NCBI GenBank assembly: GCA_025455125.1
Contig: JALONE010000053.1
Coordinates: 1 to 6,744, forward strand
Reading direction: 5' to 3'
Source: Bacteroidota bacterium
GTDB taxonomy: Bacteria > Bacteroidota > Ignavibacteria > UBA10030
DNA length: 6,744 nt
The notes under the pieces are model-generated. The model did not search any database. It was not told where the DNA came from and saw only the letters and a program-made list of their open reading frames with translations. Shown here in pieces: positions 1 through 4,850 of this stretch. Both the position numbers and the translations under genes were made by a program. Position 1 is the first letter of the stretch. Each line of letters opens with the position of its first letter.

Positions 1-387
1 GTCGCCGTCAATGGTGTCGACTATGTTGTCGAGCTGAAGAATCTCGGCATGAAGGCGGACCTGAGCAGGCCCACGAGCGCCGAACCGCCACGCAGTGTGG
101 CAAAGTCTTCGGTTGCCCCGAAGCCCGCGCCCAAGCCGGCCCAAACTACGGGGGGCGGAACGGTCAAGTCACCGCTCCCAGGTCTCGTCCTCGACGTGCT
201 TGTCAAGGTCGGTGATCAGGTGAAGGCAGGTCAGAAGATCATGGTCCTGGAAACCATGAAGATGGAAAACCATATCCCGGGTCCCTTCGACGGCGTTATC
301 AAGAGCATCCTGGCCAATAAGGGAGACACGGTCAGCGAAGGCCAAGCGCTCTTCGAGATCGCACGTCCCGACATGACGACGCTCTAA
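1..387 (+). CDS. Biotin carboxyl carrier subunit of a Na+-translocating decarboxylase (5' end missing)
   Basis: The reading frame is open from base 1, so the start lies upstream. 128 residues are visible. Residues 1-20 or so (VAVNGVDYVVELK...) resemble the N-terminal strands of decarboxylase gamma/biotin-carrier subunits. Residues 22-52 form an Ala/Pro/Lys-rich flexible linker. Residues 53-125 are a biotinyl/lipoyl beta-barrel with the biotin attachment motif ETMKMEN; the Lys to be biotinylated is codon 259-261 (visible residue 87). The conserved SPLPGLVLDV and PFDGVIKSI turns flank it. Known role of the family: biotin on this swinging arm carries CO2 from the carboxyltransferase (alpha) subunit to the membrane beta subunit, where decarboxylation drives Na+ export. 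The beta subunit follows 17 bases downstream, which supports the assignment. Whether the acid is oxaloacetate, methylmalonyl-CoA or glutaconyl-CoA depends on the alpha subunit, which is not in the window. An internal ATG at 49 is not a credible start because homology continues upstream of it. Confidence 0.93.
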   Translation, partial: VAVNGVDYVVELKNLGMKADLSRPTSAEPPRSVAKSSVAPKPAPKPAQTTGGGTVKSPLPGLVLDVLVKVGDQVKAGQKIMVLETMKMENHIPGPFDGVIKSILANKGDTVSEGQALFEIARPDMTTL

Positions 388-404
388 GGAGACAAGAGTC
401 CACC

Positions 405-2096
405 ATGAATCGCATCGTTCGTCCCTTTCTCGTTCTGAGCCTTCTGGTCTCCTTGTTCATGCCGTCTCTGCATGCAGGGGACCGGGTGCCTGTGACCTTT
501 TCAGGCGCGACCTATCTGAAGATCTTTCGGGGAAGCGCGGACAGCGTGGTTGCCTCAACACACGGGGAACTCCTCAATCGTTCACACCGAGTCATCGGTA
601 CCTTCTCGGTCGTTTCGATCGACCAATTCGAGACGATCGTACGGGCGGAGATCCAGGAAGGGGAGGACGCCGATCGCATCGCGTATGTGAACATCGCGGC
701 ACTCAGCCTGACCGAGATCAAATTCGCGCGAGAGAATTCCGATGCGTACTTCTATATCCCAGCCGGCACGGCGAACGGCGTCGAGGTGGGAATGAAAGGG
801 CGGGTGTTCACGGAGAGAAGCGATGGAGGGCTGTTCCGCGTGATGCAGGTTGAGGATCAGCGGAGTCTCTGCGTGGTGACGAACCTGGAAGTGGAAACGC
901 GATACGCCGAACTGAAGACGGGACAATTCGAGAACTACGCCGAGCAGATCGTCAGCAGCACGGGGTTCCTCAACATCACGGTCGGCAATCTCGTGATGAT
1001 GGTGATCGGATTGATCTTCATCTATATCGCCATTGCAAAGGACTATGAGCCGCTTCTCCTGGTCCCGATCGGTTTCGGTATTCTGCTCGGGAACATTCCG
1101 ATCCCGCTGTCGATGTTCAACAGCATCTCGATCTACATGATCGACCCGATCACGCACAAGTACGTGTTCAACTCGACCGGAAGCAGCGTGATGGGCATCA
1201 TTTATACGCTCGTGACGAACGGCGTCTTCCCGCCGCTGATCTTCCTCGGCATCGGCGCGATGACCGACTTCACGGCGATGCTTTCGAATCCGAAGCTCGT
1301 GCTGCTTGGAGCGGCGGCGCAGATCGGCATCTTTGCCACCTTCCTTGGTGCGTTGGCGCTCGGTTTCTCCGCCTCGTCGGCGGCTGCCATCGGGATCATC
1401 GGCGGTGCAGATGGACCGACGGCCATCTTCCTTTCGTCACGCCTGGCGCCGTCGCTGATCGGTCCCATTGCGATCGCCGCGTATTCCTACATGGGTATGG
1501 TGCCGATCATTCAGCCGCCGATCATGCGACTGCTGACGAACAAGGAGGAACGTCTCATTCGGATGAAGCCGGCGCGCATTGTGCGGAAGGAAGAGAAGAT
1601 CCTGTTCCCGATCATCGGATTCATCGTCACCACGCTGGTGGCGCCAGGTGCGATCCCCTTGCTGGGGATGCTCTTCTTTGGGAATGTCCTTCGTGAATCA
1701 GGAGTGACGGCCCGGCTAGCAAAGACCGCATCCTCCGCGCTGATCGATATCTGTACTATTCTGCTCGGCCTGGCCGTGGGGGCCTCAACGACGGCCCAGG
1801 TCTTTCTCAATCCCCAATCGGTTCTTATCTTTGTGCTGGGATGTGTCGCGTTCGGATTCTCCACCGCCGGCGGGGTGCTGTTTGCGAAGTTGATGAACGT
1901 GTTTCTGAAAGAGAAGATCAATCCGCTGATCGGGAGCGCCGGAGTCTCCGCTGTCCCCGATTCTGCCCGCGTTTCCGAGATGGTCGGGCGAGAGTACGAT
2001 CCGGACAACCACTTGTTGATGCATGCCATGGGACCGAATGTCGCGGGGGTCATCGGTTCCGCGATCGTCGCCGGTGTATTTCTTGGACTTTTCTAG
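405..2096 (+). CDS. oadB: Na+-translocating decarboxylase beta subunit with N-terminal exported domain
   Basis: 563 residues; the beta subunit catalyses decarboxylation of carboxybiotin coupled to Na+ export through the inner membrane. Residues 1-24 look like a signal peptide (Arg-containing start, hydrophobic core, cleavage after LHA). Residues 25-185 form a polar, beta-rich segment absent from classical OadB (about 430 residues). Residues 190-563 are the canonical membrane core, nearly collinear with Klebsiella OadB as I recall it. GIIGGADGPTAIF carries the essential Asp (D336, equivalent to D203). Y362 in AAYSYM matches Y229. The NPLIGSAGVSAVP...R block has N506, G510, S515 and R522, matching N373, G377, S382 and R389. 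The end reads NHLLMHAMGPNVAGVIGSAI, as in the family. All functional residues are present, so it should be active. AAGGAG at 386-391, overlapping the stop of the biotin-carrier gene, is the likely ribosome site, though its 13-base spacing is long. The next gene starts 8 bases after its stop. The exact substrate (oxaloacetate, methylmalonyl-CoA, glutaconyl-CoA) cannot be told from this subunit. Confidence 0.95.
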   Translation: MNRIVRPFLVLSLLVSLFMPSLHAGDRVPVTFSGATYLKIFRGSADSVVASTHGELLNRSHRVIGTFSVVSIDQFETIVRAEIQEGEDADRIAYVNIAALSLTEIKFARENSDAYFYIPAGTANGVEVGMKGRVFTERSDGGLFRVMQVEDQRSLCVVTNLEVETRYAELKTGQFENYAEQIVSSTGFLNITVGNLVMMVIGLIFIYIAIAKDYEPLLLVPIGFGILLGNIPIPLSMFNSISIYMIDPITHKYVFNSTGSSVMGIIYTLVTNGVFPPLIFLGIGAMTDFTAMLSNPKLVLLGAAAQIGIFATFLGALALGFSASSAAAIGIIGGADGPTAIFLSSRLAPSLIGPIAIAAYSYMGMVPIIQPPIMRLLTNKEERLIRMKPARIVRKEEKILFPIIGFIVTTLVAPGAIPLLGMLFFGNVLRESGVTARLAKTASSALIDICTILLGLAVGASTTAQVFLNPQSVLIFVLGCVAFGFSTAGGVLFAKLMNVFLKEKINPLIGSAGVSAVPDSARVSEMVGREYDPDNHLLMHAMGPNVAGVIGSAIVAGVFLGLF

Positions 2097-2104
2097 GAGT
2101 GACC

Positions 2105-3028
2105 ATGAGCAAGATCCTTGCCGCTATCCCCAACGTGTGTGAAGGCCGCGATCAGGCGTTCGTCGATGAGCTCTCGGCGCAACTCAGCCGCGTTCCGGGT
2201 CTGGTGTTGCTGGACGTTTCCCGCGATGCCAGCCGCAACCGAACGGTCTACTCCTTCTCCGGATCCAAGGAGGCGTTGTTTGAGGGAGGGCTTCTGCTGT
2301 ATCGCGTGACGCTCGGCCATATCGACATGCGCAAACACGAAGGGGAGTATCCTCGGGTCGGCGCTGTTGACGTCTTTCCCTTTGTCCCGTTGAAGGGTGT
2401 GGAGATCGCAGAAGCGGTCGCGCTCTCGAAGGAATTCGCTCAGCGTGTGGCAGCGGAATTCAAACTGCCGGTGTACCTGTTCGCGGAATCGGCTACATCG
2501 CCGCACCGTCGGAACGTTGACGACATTCGCGAAGGTGAGTACGAGGGATTTGAAGAGAAGATGAAGAAGCCGGAGTGGAAGCCGGATTACGGCCCGGACG
2601 TATTCACGCCGGATTCCGGAGTGACGATCATCGGCGCTCGACATCCGCTGGTCAGCTTCAAGGCGATCCTGTCATCCCGCGACGAATCCATCGCGGAAGA
2701 TTTGGCGCGCGCGCTCGAACAACCGTACGGCGGCTTTCAGTTCGTGAATGCGAATCCGGGACTCGATCCCTCCACACAGCGCGCACAGGTCACCGTGTCG
2801 ATCACGAACTTCGATCAGGTGCCGATGTACAAGGTCATCGAGCACCTCCGCATGGAAGGACGACGCTACGGTGTTTCGATTCGGAAGGTCGAGATGATCG
2901 GCCTCATCCCTGAAACTGTCTTCATCGAATCCGCGTTATACTACTTAGGCGTTCGCGAGTTCAATCCGGATCGCCTGCTGGAGCGGAACATCCAGAAGCA
3001 CTTCGATGAAAAGGTCATCTTGGACTGA
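2105..3028 (+). CDS. ftcD: Glutamate formimidoyltransferase homologue, single domain, with His82 replaced by Tyr
   Basis: 307 residues, the usual length of the stand-alone formimidoyltransferase; the cyclodeaminase domain of the animal enzyme is absent. The family enzyme moves the formimino group between N-formimino-glutamate and tetrahydrofolate in histidine breakdown. Family landmarks run in order: IPNVCEGRD (8-16), SRNRTVYSFSG (43-53), HIDMRKHEGEYPRVGAVDVFPFVP (72-95, first 18 residues most diagnostic), RNVDDIREGEYEGFEEK, PDYGPDVFTPDSGVTIIGAR, VTVSITNFDQVP, RRYGVSIRKVEMIGLIP and a YYLGVREF tail. The start at 2105 is chosen because TAGGAG (2094-2099) sits 5 bases upstream and the family N-terminus begins there; the frame stays open further upstream only as a shadow of oadB. 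The catalytic His82 of the mammalian enzyme (GEHPR) is Tyr82 here (codon 2348-2350). The usual FNINL segment after GAR is also altered (SFKAIL). Family membership is clear, but activity on formiminoglutamate is uncertain. It is translationally coupled to the decarboxylase operon. Confidence 0.85.
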   Translation: MSKILAAIPNVCEGRDQAFVDELSAQLSRVPGLVLLDVSRDASRNRTVYSFSGSKEALFEGGLLLYRVTLGHIDMRKHEGEYPRVGAVDVFPFVPLKGVEIAEAVALSKEFAQRVAAEFKLPVYLFAESATSPHRRNVDDIREGEYEGFEEKMKKPEWKPDYGPDVFTPDSGVTIIGARHPLVSFKAILSSRDESIAEDLARALEQPYGGFQFVNANPGLDPSTQRAQVTVSITNFDQVPMYKVIEHLRMEGRRYGVSIRKVEMIGLIPETVFIESALYYLGVREFNPDRLLERNIQKHFDEKVILD

Positions 3029-3047
3029 AGCATTCGTCCCAACAGAC

Positions 3048-3076
3048 TTGACAGAAAACGGACGATTTGCTATACT
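3048..3076 (+). promoter_or_regulatory. Sigma70-type promoter of the trp leader/trpB2 unit
   Basis: The -35 box TTGACA (3048-3053) is a perfect consensus match. The -10 box TATACT (3071-3076) is one base from consensus, the spacing is the ideal 17 bases, and TGC just before the -10 makes it an extended -10. It starts only 19 bases after the ftcD stop. Counting 6-8 bases from the -10 box puts +1 at about 3082-3084, at or just before the ATG of the leader peptide. Confidence 0.85.
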
Positions 3077-3083
3077 AAATCAC

Positions 3084-3143
3084 ATGAAGCAAGTGCAGCA
3101 ATATCGAATTTCCCTCGGTTCTTGGTGGTGGCGCTGGCGATAG
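3084..3143 (+). CDS. trpL: Tryptophan leader peptide (attenuator), probably leaderless
   Basis: This 19-residue ORF, MKQVQQYRISLGSWWWRWR, has four Trp codons at positions 14, 15, 16 and 18, just before its TAG stop. A Trp cluster like this by chance is very unlikely, and it is the hallmark of ribosome-mediated trp attenuation. The protein itself has no expected function: stalling of the ribosome at UGG codons when charged tRNA-Trp is scarce is the sensor. There is no Shine-Dalgarno upstream (the preceding bases are the -10 region and AAATCAC). The promoter predicts a transcript beginning 0-2 bases before the ATG, so initiation would be of the leaderless type. Trp codons lie in RNA segment 1, and the stop codon ends one base before segment 2, the spacing expected for a working attenuator. 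Confidence 0.85.
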   Translation: MKQVQQYRISLGSWWWRWR

Positions 3144-3207
3144 TCCGCGCTTCCGCATCGTTGTTCGTTTTCGAATTCTGAAGATCAAACAAAAGGTGGA
3201 AACGCGG
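3125..3207 (+). promoter_or_regulatory. trp attenuator: competing 1:2 pause and 2:3 antiterminator helices
   Basis: Three RNA segments can be paired by eye. Segment 1 (3125-3137, over the Trp codons) pairs with segment 2 (3145-3156). The core is GGCGC-GG against CCGCGC, with a bulged U at 3135 and a 7-base loop; weaker pairs lie outside, across a mismatch. Segment 2 (3145-3156) also pairs with segment 3 (3196-3207): eleven of twelve positions pair (one G-U) with a single C-A mismatch at 3150/3202. An AU-rich helix inside, TTGTT (3161-3165) with AACAA (3188-3192), could bring the two arms together. Segment 3 overlaps the 5' arm of the terminator, so 2:3 and 3:4 exclude each other. A ribosome stalled on the UGG codons would cover segment 1 and favour 2:3 (read-through). 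A ribosome reaching the stop at 3143 would cover segment 2 and favour termination. Pairing was done by hand; energies were not calculated. Confidence 0.82.
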
Positions 3208-3229
3208 TTGGCGAGCGTTCCACCTTTTT
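3195..3229 (+). terminator. Attenuator terminator (3:4 hairpin plus U-run)
   Basis: The 5' arm GGTGGAAACGC (3195-3205) pairs with GCGTTCCACC (3215-3224): ten base pairs with one bulged A (3202), a 9-base loop, then TTTTT at 3225-3229. AAAA at 3191-3194 can extend the stem into the U-run. This is a classical intrinsic terminator. It is also the only terminator I can see between ftcD and trpB2, so it may end read-through transcripts from the upstream operon as well. Confidence 0.88.
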
Positions 3230-3323
3230 CGTTGTACCCCCCATCGAAGAACGTCGAACCTCCCCCGCGTGCGGCAAGCCACCCCATCTTGCTACTCACT
3301 CACTACTTACTACTACCTACTCC
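3230..3323 (+). other. Untranslated leader between attenuator and trpB2, ending in a G-free tract
   Basis: No ORF with a ribosome site or convincing RNA structure was found here. The last 32 bases (3292-3323) contain no G and consist of short CTACT/CACTA/TTACTA-like units. Such a tract cannot pair strongly with itself, so it probably keeps the following ribosome site open. That role is inference. Confidence 0.4.
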
Positions 3324-3330
3324 AAGGAGG
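3324..3330 (+). promoter_or_regulatory. Strong Shine-Dalgarno site that fixes the trpB2 start
   Basis: AAGGAGG lies 6 bases before ATG 3337. This decides against an upstream in-frame GTG at 3196, which lies inside the terminator stem and would add 47 residues of low-complexity, unconserved sequence. Confidence 0.9.
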
Positions 3331-3336
3331 TTCCCC

Positions 3337-4662
3337 ATGCAACGCAAGATCCAACTCGAAGAGCGTGATATCCCCACGCATTACTATAACATCCAGCCCG
3401 ATCTGCCGACGCCGCTGGAACCGCCGCTCCATCCTGGCACAAAACAGCCGATCGGTCCGCAAGACCTCTCAGCCATCTTTCCGATGGAGCTGATCCTGCA
3501 GGAGGTGTCTCAAGAGCGGTTCATCGAGATCCCGGAAGAGGTCCGTTCCGCATACACAACGTACCGACCGTCTCCTGTTGTCCGTGCCTTGGGACTGGAG
3601 CGGGCACTTGATACCCCCGCGGAGATCTACTTCAAGCATGAAGGAGTGAGCCCGGTCGGAAGCCACAAACTGAACACGGCTCTGCCCCAAGCGTACTACA
3701 ACAAAAGGGCCGGCATCAAGCGGCTCACCACGGAGACTGGGGCGGGACAGTGGGGGAGTTCACTGAGCCTCGCGTGCCAGATGTTCGGTCTCGAGTGCAA
3801 GGTGTACATGGTTCGCGTCAGCTATGAGCAGAAGCCGTACCGACGTTCCATGATCCGGACGTTCGGCAGCGAAGTTGTCGCGAGCCCAAGTCGCGATACG
3901 AATGTCGGCCGGTCGATCCTCGAGAAGGACCCATCATCGCGCGGAAGCCTCGGCATCGCGATCAGTGAAGCTGTGGAGGACGCGGCGACACACGACGACA
4001 CGAACTACTCTCTCGGCAGCGTTCTGAATCATGTTCTTCTGCACCAGACGATCATCGGTCAGGAAGCGCTGAAGCAGATGGAGAAGGCGGGAGCATTTCC
4101 GGATGTGATCATCGGGTGCGTCGGAGGCGGATCGAACTTCGCGGGCCTTGCATTGCCGTTCATCCGCGAGAAGCTCGCCGGGAAAAAGCTCCGGGCGATC
4201 GCCGTTGAACCGTCGTCCTGTCCTACGCTGACGAAAGGCGAATACCGATACGATTTCGGCGACACAGCGGGAATGACGCCGCTCATGCCGATGTATACGC
4301 TCGGGCATGAGTTCATGCCCCCCTCCATCCATGCAGGGGGATTGCGGTATCACGGCATGGCGCCGATCATCAGTCGTTTGTATCTCGACGGCCTCATCGA
4401 GGCACAAGCATACGAACAGACAGATGGCTTTGCGGCCGCGGTACTGTTTGCCCGGACCGAGGGGATTATTCCGGCCCCGGAATCCTCCCACGCGATCAAA
4501 TCCGCGATCGTAGAGGCCCTCAAGGCCAAGGAAGAAGGGACAAAGAAGGTGATCCTGTTCAACCTGAGCGGTCACGGCCACTTTGATATGAGCGCCTATG
4601 ACGCCTATTTTGCGGGGCAACTGGACGGTCAGGTGTTAGAAAATGCATCAACGCTCAACTGA
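3337..4662 (+). CDS. trpB: Tryptophan synthase beta chain, TrpB2 type (PLP-dependent)
   Basis: 441 residues. The family joins indole and L-serine to L-tryptophan using pyridoxal phosphate. HEGVSPVGSHKLNTA (101-115) holds the PLP Schiff-base Lys111. TTETGAGQWGSS (131-142) holds the catalytic Glu133; the canonical TrpB1 motif is GAGQHG, and the Trp here is a mark of the TrpB2 class. GCVGGGSNFAGL (260-271) is the phosphate-binding Gly loop. NLSGHGHFDMSAY lies near the C-terminus. The length, the N-terminal extension (ERDIPTHYYNI...) and the block YEQKPYRRSMIRTFGSEVVASPS match the TrpB2 (TrpB-like) family rather than TrpB1 (about 400 residues). No trpA or other trp gene is adjacent. TrpB2 enzymes generally act without tight TrpA binding; proposed roles are indole salvage, a second tryptophan synthase or serine deamination. 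The Trp attenuator directly upstream supports a role in tryptophan supply. It appears monocistronic. All key residues are intact. Confidence 0.94.
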   Translation: MQRKIQLEERDIPTHYYNIQPDLPTPLEPPLHPGTKQPIGPQDLSAIFPMELILQEVSQERFIEIPEEVRSAYTTYRPSPVVRALGLERALDTPAEIYFKHEGVSPVGSHKLNTALPQAYYNKRAGIKRLTTETGAGQWGSSLSLACQMFGLECKVYMVRVSYEQKPYRRSMIRTFGSEVVASPSRDTNVGRSILEKDPSSRGSLGIAISEAVEDAATHDDTNYSLGSVLNHVLLHQTIIGQEALKQMEKAGAFPDVIIGCVGGGSNFAGLALPFIREKLAGKKLRAIAVEPSSCPTLTKGEYRYDFGDTAGMTPLMPMYTLGHEFMPPSIHAGGLRYHGMAPIISRLYLDGLIEAQAYEQTDGFAAAVLFARTEGIIPAPESSHAIKSAIVEALKAKEEGTKKVILFNLSGHGHFDMSAYDAYFAGQLDGQVLENASTLN

Positions 4663-4668
4663 TGCTCC

Positions 4669-4713
4669 ATTGAACGGGCAGGAAGGATCTTCTGTATTCC
4701 TGCCCCGTTCAAT
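4669..4713 (+). terminator. Hairpin after trpB2, possible terminator without U-run
   Basis: ATTGAACGGG-CAGGAA (4669-4684) pairs with TTCCTG-C-CCCGTTCAAT (4697-4713): 16 base pairs with one bulged C (4703) and a 12-base loop. It begins 6 bases after the trpB2 stop, where a terminator belongs, but no T-run follows on either strand. It could be a weak terminator, a 3'-end-protecting hairpin, or part of the repeat element that begins in its 3' arm. Confidence 0.45.
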
Positions 4714-4764
4714 CCCCAATCCGCAATCCGTAATCCCCAATCCGCAATCCGTAATCCCCAATCC
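4711..4764 (+). repeat. Tandem heptad repeat (AATCCNN), 21-base unit x 2.6
   Basis: The heptads AATCCCC, AATCCGC and AATCCGT follow one another in that order, twice in full (4711-4731 and 4732-4752). AATCCCC and a partial AATCC follow, ending at 4764. The two 21-base units are identical. Read in one frame the array would encode NPQSAIR repeats; on the other strand it would read GLGITDC, but no gene uses it. I recall such NPQSAIR-like heptad arrays as intergenic repeats in several little-studied bacterial groups. The array overlaps the end of the hairpin and stops 11 bases before the acs -35 box. Confidence 0.9.
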
Positions 4765-4775
4765 ATACTTCCACC

Positions 4776-4805
4776 TTGACTTCCATCCTCTCCCTGCTGT
4801 ATCTT
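4776..4805 (+). promoter_or_regulatory. Probable sigma70-type promoter of acs
   Basis: TTGACT (4776-4781) and TATCTT (4800-4805) are separated by 18 bases. This predicts +1 near 4812 and a 5' untranslated region of roughly 40 bases before ATG 4851. The -10 box is weaker than that of the trp leader promoter. Confidence 0.5.
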
Positions 4806-4850
4806 CCTGAACCATCAGCCACGTGCGTTCATGAAAGAGGAGGTCGGTCC

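Noticed and set aside
582..1157. 191-codon minus-strand ORF inside oadB.
   Set aside because: The composition (runs of His, Asp and Arg) is that of a shadow frame; the + strand frame has clear homology.
1841..2104. Frame open upstream of ftcD, suggesting a longer protein.
   Set aside because: This part is Arg-rich shadow translation of the end of oadB. The family N-terminus and ribosome site fit ATG 2105.
3191..3224. T-box riboswitch: the terminator 5' arm (AAGGTGGAAACGCG) resembles the T-box consensus AGGGUGGNACCGCG.
   Set aside because: The GCGTTCCACC arm is itself followed by the U-run, so this stem is the terminator, not an antiterminator. The variable base after UGG is A, which would not match the G discriminator of tRNA-Trp. 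There are only about 110 bases before it, filled by the leader ORF and its helices, with no room for a usual Stem I.
3070..3299. Two minus-strand ORFs of 70 and 74 codons across the trp leader.
   Set aside because: They lack ribosome sites and homology and lie over a well-explained regulatory region.
3196..3336. Upstream GTG start giving a 488-residue TrpB2.
   Set aside because: It lies in the terminator stem, has no ribosome site, and the extra 47 residues are not TrpB-like. ATG 3337 has a strong site.
4711..4764. CRISPR array or iterons of an origin.
   Set aside because: The unit is a contiguous heptad without spacers, there are no cas or rep genes, and no AT-rich region or DnaA boxes were seen.
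4831..4850. ATG 4831 as acs start.
   Set aside because: It is out of frame with acs and overlaps the Shine-Dalgarno region.
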